Assembly (NCBI GenBank): GCA_009746045.1 | Contig: RPFO01000065.1 | Location: 3,897,009 to 3,961,008, forward strand | Reading direction: 5' to 3' | Origin: Mesostigma viride | Taxonomy: Eukaryota; Streptophyta; Mesostigmatophyceae; Mesostigmatales; Mesostigmataceae | Length of the DNA stretch: 64,000 nucleotides | Part shown: one piece after another, positions 1 through 11,732 of the stretch | Layout: every line of letters begins with the position of its first letter | Position numbering within the stretch: position 1 is the stretch's first letter | Translations under genes and position numbers: made by a program | Notes under the pieces: generated by a model | Seen by the model: only the letters and a program-made list of their open reading frames with translations | What the model was told of the DNA's origin: nothing | The model's database searches: none

Positions 1-3000
1 TCTTGTCCTTGTCCTGTCCTTGTCCTTGTCCTTGCCTTGTCCTTGTCCTTGCTTGTCCTTGTCCTTGTCCTGTGTCCTTGTCCTTGTCCTTGTCCTTGTC
101 CTTGTCCTTGTCCTTGTCCTTGTCCTTGTCCTTGTCCTTGTCCTTGTCCTTGTCCTTGTCCTTGTCCTTGTCCTTGTCCTTGTCCTTGTCCTTGTCCTTG
201 TCCTTGTCCTTGTCCTTGTCCTTGTCCTTGTCCTTGTCCTTGTCCTTGTCCTTGTCCTTGTCCTTGTCCTTGTCCTTGTCCTTGTCCTTGTCCTTGTCCT
301 TGTCCTTGTCCTTGTCCTTGTCCTTGTCCTTGTCCTTGTCCTTGTCCTTGTCCTTGTCCTTGTCCTTGTCCTTGTCCTTGTCCTTGTCCTTGTCCTTGTC
401 CTTGTCCTTGTCCTTGTCCTTGTCCTTGTCCTTGTCCTTGTCCGTCCTTGCCTTGTCCTTGTCCTTGTCCTTGTCCTTGTCCTTGTCCTTGTCCTCGTCC
501 TGTCCCGTCCTTGTCCTTGTCCTTGTCCTTGTCCTTGTCCTTGTCCTTGTCCTTGTCCTTGTCCTTGTCCTTGTCCTTGTCCTTGTCCTTGTCCTTGTCC
601 TTGTGTCCTTGTCCTTGTCCTTGTCCTTGTCCTTGTCCTTGTCCTTGTCCTTGTCCTTGTCCTTGTCCTTGTCCTTGTCCTTGTCCTTGTCCTGTCCTGT
701 CCTTGTCCTTGTCCTTGTCCTTGTCCTTGTCCTGTCCGTCCTTGTCCTTGTCCTTGTCCTTGTCCTTGTCCCTTGTCCTTGTCCTTGTCCTTGTCCTTGT
801 CCTTGTCCTTGTCCTTGTCCTTGTCCTTGTCCTTGTCCTTGTCCTTGTCCTTGTCCTTGTCCTTGTCCTTGTCCTTGTCCTTGTCCTTGTCCTTGTCCTT
901 GTGTCCTTGTCCTTGTCCTTGTCCTTGTCCTTGTCCTTGTCCTTGTCCTTGTCCTTGTCCTTGTCCTTGTCCTTGTCCTTGTCCTTGTCCTTGTCCTTGT
1001 CCTTGTCCTTGTCCTTGTCCTTGTCCTTGTCCTTGTCCTTGTCCTTGTCCTTGTCCTTGTCCTTGTCCTTGTCCTTGTCCTTGTCCTTGTCCTTGTCCTT
1101 GTCCTTTGTCCTTGTCCTTGTCCTTGTCCTTGTCCTTGTCCTTGTCCTTGCTGTCCTTGTCCTTGTCCTTGTCCTTGTCCTTGTCCTTGTCCTTGTCCTT
1201 GTCCTTGTCCTTGTCCTTGTCCTTGTCCTTGTCCTTGTCCTTGTCCTTGTCCTTGTCCTTGTCCTTGTCCTTGTCCTTGTCCTTGTCCTTGTCCTTGTCC
1301 TTGTCCTTGTCCTTGTCCTTGTCCTTGTCCCCTTGTCCTTGTCCTTGTCCTTGTCCTTGTCCTTGTCCTTGTCCTTGTCCTTGTCCTTGTCCTTGTCCTT
1401 GTCCTTGTCCTTGTCCTTGTCCTTGTCCTTGTCCTTGTCCTTGTCCTTGTCCTTGTCCTTGTCCTTGTCCTTGTCCTTGTCCTTGTCCTTGTCCTGTTGT
1501 CCTTGTCCTTGTCCTTGTCCTTGTCCTTGTCCTTGTCCTTGTCCTTGTCCTTGTCCTTGTCCTTGTCCTTGTCCTTGTCCTTGTCCTTGTCCTTGTCCTT
1601 GTCCTTGTCCTTGTCCTTGTCCTTGTCCTTGTCCTTGTCCTTGTCCTTGTCCTTGTCCTTGTGCCAGCCTTGTCCTTGTCCTTGTCCTTGTCCTTGTCCT
1701 TGTCCTTGTCCTTGTCCTTGTCCTTGTCCTTGTCCTTGTCCTTGTCCTTGTCCTTGTCCTTGTCCTTGTCCTTGTCCTTGTCCTTGTCCTTGTCCTTGTC
1801 CTTGTCCTTGTCCTGTCCTGTCCTCGTCCTTGTCCTTGTCCTTGTCCTTGTCCTGTCCTCCTTGTCCTTGTCCTTGTCCTTGTCCTTGTCCTTGTCCTTG
1901 TCCTTGTCCTTGTCCTGTCCTTGTCCTTGTCCTTGTCCTTGTCCTTGCCTTGTCCTTGTCCTTGTCCTTGTCCTTGTCCTTGTCCTTGTCCTTGTCCTTG
2001 TCCTTGTCCTTGTCCTTGTCCTTGTCCTTGTCCTTGTCCTTGTCCTTGTCCTTGTCCTTGTCCTTGTCCTTGTCCTTGTCCTTGTCCTTGTCCTTGTCCT
2101 TGTCCTTGTCCTTGTCCTTGTCCTTGTCCTTGTCCTCGTCCTCGTCCTTGTCCTTGTCCTTGTCCTTGTCCTTGTCCTCGTCCTCGTCCTCGTCCTCGCC
2201 CTTGTCCTTGTCCTTGTCCTTGTCCTTGTCCTTGTCCTTGTCCTTGTCCTTGTCCTTGTCCTTGTCCTTGTCCTTGTCCTTGTCCTTGTCCTTGTCCTTG
2301 TCCTTGTCCTTGTCCTTGTCCTTGTCCTTGTCCTTGTCCTTGTCCTTGTCCTTGTCCTTTCCTCGTCCTTGTCCTCGTCCTTGTCCTTGTCCTTGTCCTT
2401 GTCCTTGTCCTCGTCCTCGTCCTCGTCCTTGTCCTTGTCCTTGTCCTTGTCCTTGTCCTCGTCCTCGTCCTTGTCCTTGTCCTTGTCCTTGTCCTTGTCC
2501 TTGTCCTTGTCCTCGTCCTCGTCCTTGTCCTTGTCCTTGTCCTTGTCCTTGTCCTTGTCCTTGTCCTTGTCCTTGTCCTTGTCCTTGTCCTTGTCCTTGT
2601 CCTTGTCCTTGTCCTTGTCCTTGTCCTTGTCCTTGTCCTTGTCCTTGTCCTTGTCCTTGTCCTTGTCCTTGTCCTTGTCCTTGTCCTTGTCCTTGTCCTT
2701 GTCCTTGTCCTTGTCCTTGTCCTTGTCCTTGTCCTTGTCCTTGCCTTGTCCTTGTCCTTGTCCTTGTCCTTGTCCTTGTCCTTGTCCTTGTCCTTGTCCT
2801 CGTCCTCGTCCTCGTCCTTGTCCTTGTCCTTGTCCTTGTCCTTGTCCTTGTCCTTGTCCTTGTCCTTGTCCTTGTCCTTGTCCTTGCCCTTGTCCTTGTC
2901 CAGCCTTGTCCTTGTCCTTGTCCTTGTGCCAGCCTTGTCCTTGTCCTTGTCCTTGTCCTTGTCCTTGTCCTTGTCCTTGTCCTTGTCCTTGTCCTTGTCC

Positions 3001-3372
3001 TTGTCCTTGTCCTTGTCCTTGTCCTTGTCCTTGTCCTTGTCCTTGTCCTTGTCCTTGTCCTTGTCCTTGTCCTTGTCCTTGTCCTTGTCCTTGTCCTTGT
3101 CCTTGTCCTTGTCCTTGTGCCAGCACCTTGTCCTTGTCCTTGTCCTTGTGCCAGCACCTTGTCCTTGTCCTTGTCCTTGTCCTTGTCCTTGTCCTTGTGC
3201 CAGCACCTTGTCCTTGTCCTTGTCCTTGTCCTTGTCCTTGTCCTTGTCCTTGTCCTTGTCCTTGTCCTTGTCCTTGTCCTTGTCCTTGTCCTTGTCCTTG
3301 TCCTTGTCCTTGTCCTCGTCCTTGTCCTTGTCCTTGTCCTTGTCCTTGTCCTTGTCCTTGTCCTTGTCCTTT
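1..3372. repeat. TCCTTG hexanucleotide array, 3.4 kb
   Basis: Almost every base belongs to a TCCTTG unit. There are rare indels, runs of TCCTCG variants around 2140-2520 and 2800, and GCCAGC or GCCAGCACC interruptions near 1663, 2891, 2928, 3119, 3149 and 3199. The unit has no stop codon in any forward frame, so three >1100-codon frames stay open and read (SL)n, (VL)n and (CP)n. These are not genes. The array runs off the left edge, so its true length is unknown. The unit is not a known telomere repeat. Confidence 0.98.
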
Positions 3373-3386
3373 TCTTGCTTGATTTT

Positions 3387-4098
3387 CTTGCGCCTACGGC
3401 CGTTGCAATCTGGAAATTAGGGTGTTATTTTTTTTTGCCCAACGGCCGTCGGAACCTGTAAATTAGGGTGTGATTTTCATGCGCCAACGGCCGTTGGAAC
3501 CTGGAAATTAGGGTGTTATTTTTCTGTCGCCAACGGCCGTTGGAACTGGAAATTAGGGTGTCATTTTCTTGCGCCAACGGCCGTTGGAACCTGTAAATTA
3601 GGGTGTGATTTTCATGCGCCAACGGCCGTTGGAACCTGTAAATTAGGGTGTGATTTTCATGCGCCAACGGCCGTTGGAACCTGGAAATTAGGGTGTTATT
3701 TTTCTGTCGCCAACGGCCGTTGGAACATGGAAATGAAGGTGTCATTTTTCTCGCGCCAACGGCCGTTGGAACCTGCATGGAAATTAGGGTGTGATTTTTC
3801 TTGCGCCAACGGCCGTTGGAACCTGGAAAATAGGATGTGATTTTTCTTGCGCCAACGGCCGTTGGAACCTGGAAATTAGGGTGTCATTTTTCTCGCGCCA
3901 ACGGCCGTTGGAACCTGGAAATTAGGGTGTTATTTTTCTGTCGCCAACGGCCGTTGGAACCTGGAAATTAGGGTGTGATTTTCATGCGCCAACGGCCGTT
4001 GGAACCTGTAAATTAGGGTGTGATTTTCATGCGCCAACGGCCGTTGGAACCTGGAAATTAGGGTGTTATTTTTCCGGCGACGGCCGTTGGAACATAGT
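3387..4098. repeat. ~46-bp tandem repeat with palindromic core, left array
   Basis: About 15-16 units, each with the 14-bp perfect palindrome CCAACGGCCGTTGG followed by AACCTGGAAATTAGGGTGT and a T-rich stretch ending in CTTGCGC or CATGCGC. The outermost units are degenerate. The array ends about 20 bases before the first ATG of the next open frame. By analogy with the right-hand array, which is intronic, this one may lie in an upstream intron. Short translated frames through it are not genes. Confidence 0.95.
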
Positions 4099-4119
4099 AC
4101 TGACCTTCCGGCTATCTGT

Positions 4120-7100
4120 ATGTTTTTTGCATGTGATCAGGGGCGTCCGTCCAGGCCGAGAACGGACGAAGAGCGGAGGAGGTTGGTTTACAAGATTGAA
4201 CATGGGGTGGCGGAAAGGGAGGTCACAACATTTTTTGAGGAATGGCGCCAACGAGCACCGGGCACCGACTTATGGTCGGTGATTGTGAAGACCTTTGAGA
4301 GGAAGGGGCTGCTGACGACACGTGCTGGAAATGCGAAGCCCAGCATTTTGGACTCCTGGGAGCCAGCGCCGTCCTCTCAAGTGCACGACAAGAATCTAAC
4401 TGACACCATACAGGCGGCGTTTCATCTGCGGCAGAAGATACGCCTAGTTCCAGACGATGTCGACATCGTGGGGGGGTCCGCGATTGCGACTCAAGTACGG
4501 GCCCCCACGGAGAACTTGTGCCAACTCCCGGAACTCATGCGGCATCGGACGGTGACGGTGCGGAATTGTAGGGGGCTCGCGCCGTGGTTCGTGGGGGCCG
4601 GCACAAGTCTGACAAAAGCAAAATGTGCCGTGCCGATCTTCCGGTTTGCGTGGCAGGTGCTGGCAGACCGTGATCCAGGTCTCTACAATTTATGGGTGCA
4701 GAGGAGTGAAAAGGTTCCTTACCACATTAAAATACTGACGGGGGACGACAGTGACCGTGCCGTGCAGAGGTTCGGATACTATCGTTCGCCAACGGCCGAG
4801 GAAGCCATGTCCATTCTCCGGACGGACTCCCTGAAGGACATGGCGGCCGCTTGCTCAGACGAGTTGATCACCATGGAGTTGGATCCGTCCGAGTGGTCAA
4901 ATGAATCTGAGCGTGAGGCAGTAGTTGACCTGACGAAATCCGCGCTGGGGAGCTTGAACATCTCGGACCATGCCGGCCTTAAGGGTAAATTTCGAGACCA
5001 GACGCCTTGCGTGTTTGTGCAGTTTGCCGTGCTGGACGGCAACCACTACACACAGATGTTGAAGTCCGTGATTTTCGAGGGCTCTGACGAGCAAGTGAGT
5101 ACTGCGATAGCTGGCGAGATTGCGGGTAAACAAAAGGGCAAGTTCGTGGAGACAACCGACGAGGCGTTTGATTTGTGGAGGGGGTTGGTGAGGGACGCGG
5201 AGAAGTTCAAGTACACCAATCTGGACGTGCTCAAGGGCTGGGAGGTGGAGGGGGAAGCACTGATCCCGCCCATGAAGGACATGCGGACGCAAAAGGTAAA
5301 TATAACGGATCGGGTGTGGGAACGTTTTAGGCACTAGATGTTATTTTTCTTGCGCCAACGGCCGTTGGAACCTGGAAATTAGGGTGTGATTTTTCTTGCG
5401 CCAACGGCCGTTGGAACCTGGAAATTAGTGTGTGATTTTTCTTGCGCCAACGGCCGTTGGAACCTGGAAATTAGGGTGTCATTTTTCCTGCGCCAACGGC
5501 CGTTGGAACCTGGAAATTTGGTTGATATTTTTCTTGCGCCAACGGCCGTTGGAACCTGGAAATTCGGTCGACATTTTTCTTGCGCCAACGGCCGTTGGAG
5601 CCTGGAAATTAGGGTGTGATTTTTCTTGCGCCAACGGCCGTTGGAACCTGGAAATTAGTGTGTGATTTTTCTTGCGCCAACGGCCGTTGGAACCTGGAAA
5701 TTAGGGTGTGATTTTTCTTGCGCCAACGGCCGTTGGAACCTGGAAATTAGGGTGTGATTTTTCTTGCGCCAACGGCCGTTGGAAACTGGAAATTAGGGTG
5801 TGATTTTTGTTCGGGAACGGCCGATCTTCCAAAGTGTAAGGACAAAATGTCAGGTCGTGTGTTGTATGACCGTTTTTTGTCTCAAACACTGATTCACATT
5901 TCATGCATGCAGGGGAGAGAGGCGCATCGGAGGGTTGCCCTGATCGGAGGGGGGCTGAATGCAGAAGACGAGGCCGTTTCCAAAAAGTCGAGGGGGACGG
6001 CGCTGCTGGAAGTGCACAACTATTTCAAGACGCACATGGAGGAATCCTGGGATAAGCCGGAGGTGCCCCTTCAGGACCAGAAAGAAATATGGAATTTGAT
6101 TCATGGGGTCTCAAGCAGCACTGAGAAGGCAAGGAAGGACGGGGAGGGGGAGGAGGGTGGTGAGGAGCGGGTTGGAGGGCGATTGAACGAGGGTGGTTTG
6201 TCCGAATCGGAGAAAACCCAAGTCTACGACTTCATCTCGGCTGTGAAGGATGAAACGGTCGCTCCGAACGACGACAGTAGATGTGGAATACCGATTGAGG
6301 ACAAGCTGGCCAAGGAGCTTGCAGAGTTTCTGGACATCGTGGCAGCGGACAAGCTGGACGGGGAGGGAAGGGTGATGAGGAAGGGGGGGGGATCAAACAG
6401 GAAGGGTGGAGGAGTCTAGCCCGCTTTCGATTCTGGCCGTCTATCATGGCAACCGTGAAGGCCAAACACGTTCCTCCTCAGTGCTTGTATGACCTGACAT
6501 ACATGGCCAAGATCTTCTGCGAGGTGATGGTCCAGCTTTTCATGATCTACAACCGCGATTTGGGGAAATACCCCGAACCACGCGACCTCGGCTGGTTGCC
6601 GATGCAGCCTTCGGAATCCGACAGCGCCCTTCAGAGGGTGGCCGATACGGTCGCTGTAGCTGCCAAGAGAATAAGGGCGGTTATCAGGCCAACGGGGAGG
6701 GACGATTCCACCTTCCCACTTGCACTGCTGGAGAGGACGGATTTTTGGACGACCCACAAGGAGGAAACGAAATGGTGGGTCCTGATTGCGCCCGAACCCC
6801 CAACCGAACAGGCTGTGGTGCCCCAACCCGTACAGCCTGTGGCGGGGGCTGTGGTGGTGACGGGGGCTGTGCCGGAGGAAGGCCAAGCCGAACATGCCGA
6901 GGCAGAGGACGTCCAGTCGGGTCGCCAAAAAAAGGTGGGGGAGAAGCGGGAACCCCCGCGGAAGTTTGGGTCGGAGGAGATGGCATCCGAAATCGAGCAG
7001 CAGGGCCCGTGGATTTCTAAGAGAGTTTACACGTCTGACGGGGAAGAGACCTGTGAGTTCATGATGAAGACTTTCGCGTGGGAGAAAAGCGATGGGCCGA

Positions 7101-9263
7101 CACGGTTGGCTCAAGTGGTACTTAATGCAATGGAGGGGTTCGAATTTGTTGCGAAGAGGAAGGGGTTGAACCAGCCAGATATCAAGAATGGGGTAGTGCT
7201 GCTGAATTTGGAACATCACGCCAAGCTGTGGAATGATGAGGAATTGTTGAAGGGTCGAACGGGTTCGTGGGTGGAGAAAAGGGACTGGAAGGCGGCGAAG
7301 GATTGTGGAGATTTCAATGGTGTGAAGGACGACTGGTCGTCGTACCTAAGCGATTTCACGGGATTCTTCAACCCACCCGTGATCTTCATTGGGTCAAAGG
7401 AGCAGGTGGATGGGTTTAAGGTCCTTCTGAAGGTACTTGGGAAGCGGCCACAGGGGGAGGATATTTCCAATCCCAACGGCCGTTCGGGCAAGGAAATTGC
7501 GGGTGCAGCCCAGAAGCGTCAGCTGGAGACGGCAGGCGCTGGCACCAAAAAGAAACGCCGGAAGCGCGCCGCCTCGGAGACCCCCGCGGCCGAAGACGTC
7601 TCAATGGGGACGCCCTACCCTCATGATGGCGGCGTTCGGCCGGAGGGGGATGATGAGGATGTCGGGTCACAGGGGGGTGATGATGGGGAAGAGGTTGGTG
7701 ATGATGGTGACGGCGGTGATGAGGGGGGCGGGAATGAGGGTGGTGATAAGGGGGGCGGGTCGAAGGACGGAGAGGGGGGGGTTCGAAGGGCGGAGAGGGG
7801 GGCGGGTCGAAGGGCGGAGAGGGGGGGGTCGAACGACGGAGAGGGGGGCGGGTCGAAGGGCGGAGAGGGGGCGGGTCGAAGGGCGGAGAGGGGGCGGGTC
7901 GAAGGGCGGAGAGGGGAGGGGGGCGAAGGACGGAGAGGGGGCGGAGAGAAGGGCGGAGAGGGGGGCGGAGAGGGGGCGGGTCGAAGGGCGGAGAGGGGGC
8001 GGAGAGAAGGGTGGAGAGGGGGGCGGGTCAAAGGGCGGAGAGGGGGGCGGGTCCAAGGGCGGAGAGGGGGGCGGGTCGAAGGGTGGAGAGGGGGGCGGGT
8101 CAAAGGGCGGAGAGGGGGGCGGGTCGAAGGGCGGAGAGGGGGGCGGGTCGACCGGCGCATCGGGGGAAGGGGGGAAGGAGGGGGGGGAGGGGAGGGAGGC
8201 TCGAAGGGGAATTCGGGGGCGTCGGGGGGGGGATGCTGGGGCGTGCCGTCGACTACTGCAAAAAGCTCCTTTCGCCTGGCGGGCACGTTCGATCAAGAGC
8301 AACGGCTAGTCATCTGTCAAAGGGTAAGTTAATCTGAGTGAATATGGTCGGTTAAATTATGATGTTTGCATATTCCCAAGTTTGATTTGCGAATGTAATG
8401 ATAACTAATTGCGCCGCTCGTCATTGCTTGTCCCACCCACAGGTGACGAGTCTGAAGAGGAGCCGCCAAAGGATGTCATGCATGCCGGCCCACCCAAAGG
8501 GTTTGTGGAAGATTCGGAAGAATCGGAAGAATCGGAACCGGAGGATCCAGCGCCACAAAGACGTGTCACAGTTACCGCAACCCAGCCCAAGCCACTAGAC
8601 AAGAAAGTGCCACCACCAAGTTGGCAGCCGTGGATGGAGAATCTGGAAGGTGTGTGGGGGGGGAAACGGGTCGTGCCCCGCTCGCCTGTTGGATGTCCGG
8701 TTTCGGTATTGTGCAAGCACGGCGGTGAATTTTGCCAGTATCGGAAGAACCAACTCCAGCGCCTTGATACGTTGTGGAAGCCCACGTGGGCTGCTGATTC
8801 GGTGGCTAAACTCAATGCAGACCCAATGAAGCTGGCACACATGCCTGATTTCCACGTCGACACGTTCCTGGTGCATGGAGTCGTTCGAAAGGTGGATAAA
8901 ACGGGCGTGTGGTGCGTTAAATTTTGGGCAGAAGGGTGTGACGAAAAGGGAATCTGGATTAATGGGGAGAAGGGGACGATGCCCAACATAATTTTCAAGG
9001 TACAACAAGACGAGATGCGGAACTGTTTCAAGCCACCTGAGGGAACGTATTTGGAGTGGTGGATGGACAAGGGGTACCTGGCGACCAGATCTTCCCCAGC
9101 GACCAGATCTTCCCCACGACTCCAAGAGAAGGGGGGAGACCAAGCCGCAGGGCAGGGCAAACGAAAACCTCAAGGGAAGGCTGGCGCAGATGTGCGGGAG
9201 GGGGGTGTAAAGAAGCCCAGCGGACGGGCACCTGTAAAGAAACGCCTGTTAGTAGGTAGTTAG
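4120..9263 (+). CDS. Unrecognised multi-exon gene, ~1,430 aa product
   Basis: I do not recognise this protein. Proposed exons are 4120-5295, 5913-6371, 6482-8323 and 8443-9263. Junctions: AAG|GTAAAT to GCAG|GGG (phase 0), AGG|GTGATG to CTCAG|TGC (phase 0), and AAAGG|GTAAGT to CCACAG|GT. The start is uncertain: ATG 4120 is in frame, but CAG at 4138-4140 could be an acceptor from an exon beyond the repeats. Exon 1 is globular and holds a VLDGNHY stretch that faintly recalls ParB-like folds (weak). Exon 3 begins globular, then has a basic KKKRRKR stretch (possible nuclear signal) and a Gly/acidic minisatellite. Exon 4 has an acidic Ser/Glu segment and a compact domain (VHGVVRKVDKTGVW). Exon 3 enters the minisatellite in one frame, but exon 4 joins in frame only from another frame (SK|GDESEEE), so there is a frameshift, assembly slip or intron inside the repeat. 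The parts could instead be separate genes. A TGTAA follows the stop at about 9296. Confidence 0.55.
5340..5826. repeat. ~46-bp palindromic repeat, right (intronic) array
   Basis: About 11 units of the same CCAACGGCCGTTGG repeat as at 3387-4098, lying within the proposed intron 5296-5912 of the unknown gene. Most units are near identical, and the last (about 5817) is decayed. Single core-like copies also occur in the coding exons: CCAACGGCCG at about 4789 and AACGGCCGTT at about 7474. Confidence 0.95.
7735..8160. repeat. G-rich ~24-bp coding minisatellite
   Basis: Imperfect tandem units of about 24 bp, consensus GGGCGGGTCGAAGGGCGGAGA with variable G runs. All three forward frames and two reverse frames stay open through it because the unit lacks stops. 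It therefore gives no frame information, and small length changes can shift the frame of the gene around it. Long proline- or arginine-rich frames here are shadows. Confidence 0.93.
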
Positions 9264-9721
9264 ATAGCTTACTTGATCTGAACTCGTGTACATTTGTAAA
9301 GATCGATCTGTACATCTGTCTCCATCTGGAGCATTCACTTGACTATTCAAAGTTCAAGTGGGAATTACTGGTTGGGTTGTGCACAGGCTTGTGCACAATT
9401 TTGGCAATAATTATAATTCGTTCTATAAATAGAACTCGCGGGGTCGTGGAGAGGGTTGTGCAATTGTAAATAATCTACAACTTGTCTCACTTGCTTACCC
9501 TCCGAGTGCATGACACTATGACAAAAACAGCCAATTTTACCCCGACTTGAATAAATTTTAATAAATGTTAATAAATGTTAATAAATTTAAGCAATCTAGT
9601 AATGAAAAGTGCACGCGGAAAGCGCACCAGTGACCAAATGGCATGAAATGGTAATGATTTCATGTGGAAACGCATTCACAATGAGCATCAATTGTCATGT
9701 ATTTGTTGAAATGGCGTCTCC
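9264..9721. other. Non-coding spacer after the unknown gene
   Basis: AT-richer spacer. It contains the TGTAA candidate polyadenylation motif at about 9296 and a short run of TAATAAATGT-like units at 9550-9590. I see no gene in it. Confidence 0.6.
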
Positions 9722-11717
9722 TCAAGTAATAAAATTTGGCATGGGTATTGTAGATTGATTGTGGGCCCCCCGGGTGTCCACATCGTCGGCGGTGTCAGGA
9801 AGCCAGCTCCCCAACAGCTTGAAGCGGTCGCGGAACGGGACCTCCGTCCCGTCGAGCAGGCGCGGCAGCGGTGGTTTACTGGAGGCCCCAATCACCATCG
9901 CCTCGGTTTTGACACTAATCTCCAACCCCACCGCCCGCGCCTCCAGGCCCAGGCAGTCCAGCCAGGTCTGAATGTGCTCGGGACTCTCGATGAGGGTGGT
10001 ATCATCCGCATAAATCAGGTCGGCAAGGCGGTAACCAGGTCTAACCCCGCCGTGCTCTTTCACGTTAAGGATGTCCAAGCCTGGCTCGAACCCCGACACC
10101 CATAGTCCGGAAAATGGGCGATATATCGCCCAGTTTGACCCCCGGTGGCGCGGCGCTTAATTCCAGGAGCGCCGCGCCACCCGTGACGGATGTAAGTTGT
10201 CCGATGGGTCTGGGAACACTTTGGGACGAAGGTGATGCATAGGTTTGGGGGTAATATTCGCCATAGCCTGGTAATTACAACGTGTATTGAGACAGTATCA
10301 CGTGACTTTGGCGGGAAATTTTCACTCGCGCGCGCGCGTAACTAGATATGGCTGCCAGCGTGCCGTTGTCACGGAAATTTGCGTCTCGCGGCTTGTAACG
10401 GTTCAGAATGTTGCTCAGAATGATGATGCGTGATTTTCGTAGGTCAGGGGTGGCCAGATGTATAGCATTGGGAAAATACAGGTAGGGAATTACTGATTTC
10501 TTGGTCGCCAGTACCAGATCAGTAATGGCACGTCATGTTTCGATTTTCTTCTTATGGCCGGGCAGGCTTCGCCAGCCCGAGCACCCAGTTTTGGTACTGG
10601 ACATCCGCAGCAGCGTCCCTGTGAATTCGGATGCGTTTATAGGTCATCTTTGCACAGAACATCAACCTGGTAATCATGGTGGATGCATGCATTATCAGGC
10701 TATGGCGGCCTATGCCTGGAAAGCATTAGCCAGTGTGAGATATGAGGGTCCCGGCCAGCAGAACCCGGAAAGGTCGTGATCGAGCCAGGTACGGCAACGT
10801 GTTTGCATGTCGTTTGCACGGGAATCTGTCGTTTATGCATCCTTTTTTCACGAGTGTATCAGTGCCTCCTGCAGCAGGTTTCCATGCCTGCTGTATGAGT
10901 GCTATTAGCCCCAAATCTGCTCAGTTTGTGGTGTTTCTTTGGAGGATGCCATTCCGTTGGTGCTGGTTTAGCAACTTCTTTGTTTTCCAGCACTTTTGAC
11001 AGTCCTATGTGGCTGTATACAATGCATAAGTGTGTGGCATTGCATGGATAGCTGCATACGCGCGCGTAACCCACACACGTAAGTGAGCGGATTATATAGG
11101 TCAGTTGGGCTATCCGTGCGGTCTGACCCAAGGAAAGCATGGTGGCACTATCTATTGACATTGTCCAACCCCAGAATAATTTTTTAGAACCCTCCCTGCA
11201 GGGGTAAACTACTAAGGGGATTTCCCTTGCCTGAAAATGATCGTCTTTTGGCCAACTTTGACATTAAATATCTTGCAAACCACTTTATAAACTCATGATA
11301 TTATTGCATATTCTGAAAGCCCTTGAAGTGTAGATATTCCTAGCACCTTGGTAGGGGGTATTTGGATTTGTGGTCTATGAGTTATGATTTTTTTCATTTT
11401 CAGGGGTCAAAAAATGCCAAAAACCCATTCCCGGACTATGGGTTACGAGCAGTAAAGCGCGCACGTGCCCGGCGCATGACGTGATCCACGACAATAATGA
11501 ACAGGTATGGGGACAGGACACAACCTTGCCACACCCCGTGGTGAAGGGGGAATGGTGGGGTGGTGCCTTCCGCAGTCCGCACTACTGCCTGTGAGCCCTC
11601 ATACAGTCGGCGAATGGCAGCAATAAACGCAGGCGGCACCCGATCCAGAGCTAGGATGGCCCAAAGAGCCTCCCAGAGAACCGTGTCAAAGGCTTTGATA
11701 TAGTCAACAAAAAACTA
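9722..11717 (-). pseudogene. Non-LTR retrotransposon reverse transcriptase remnant, split by an insertion
   Basis: Read on the minus strand, 11717-11443 encodes reverse transcriptase motifs: DYIKAFDTVLWEALW (motif A, first catalytic Asp), then QGCVLSPYLF (motif B region). Reading resumes at about 10098-9722 with YADDTTL (motif C, the YxDD catalytic pair) and the following KTEAMVIG segment. The two halves are consecutive parts of one domain and are separated by the inverted-repeat element at 10099-11442. The copy lacks the N-terminal endonuclease part and the far C-terminus, so it is a dead fragment. Its 5' side abuts a TTAA-tailed retroelement end at 11733-11776. Confidence 0.88.
10099..11442. 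mobile_element. 1.34-kb element with ~19-bp terminal inverted repeats, inserted in the RT
   Basis: The left end reads CCATAGTCCGGAAAATGGG and the right end, reverse-complemented, reads CCATAGTCCGGGAATGGG. It interrupts the reverse transcriptase between its B and C motifs, which shows it is an insertion. Just inside the left end is a hairpin with a 14-bp perfect stem (10144-10157 with 10168-10181). I see no transposase, so it is probably non-autonomous. The target duplication cannot be fixed, because the outermost bases CCC/GGG could be element or target; a TA duplication is possible. Confidence 0.85.
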
Positions 11718-11732
11718 CGGATTAATGTATGT

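Noticed and set aside
1-3372. Telomere
   Set aside because: TCCTTG is not a known telomere unit, carries variant and foreign interruptions, and runs into a gene region rather than typical subtelomeric structure.
3-3461. Three overlapping >1,100-codon open frames of (SL)n, (VL)n and (CP)n
   Set aside because: Pure translation of the TCCTTG repeat, which has no stop in any forward frame; no start context, composition change or splice signal supports a protein.
7621-8309. Long proline-rich minus-strand and arginine-rich plus-strand frames
   Set aside because: Shadows of the G-rich minisatellite; only one plus-strand frame links to real exons on either side.
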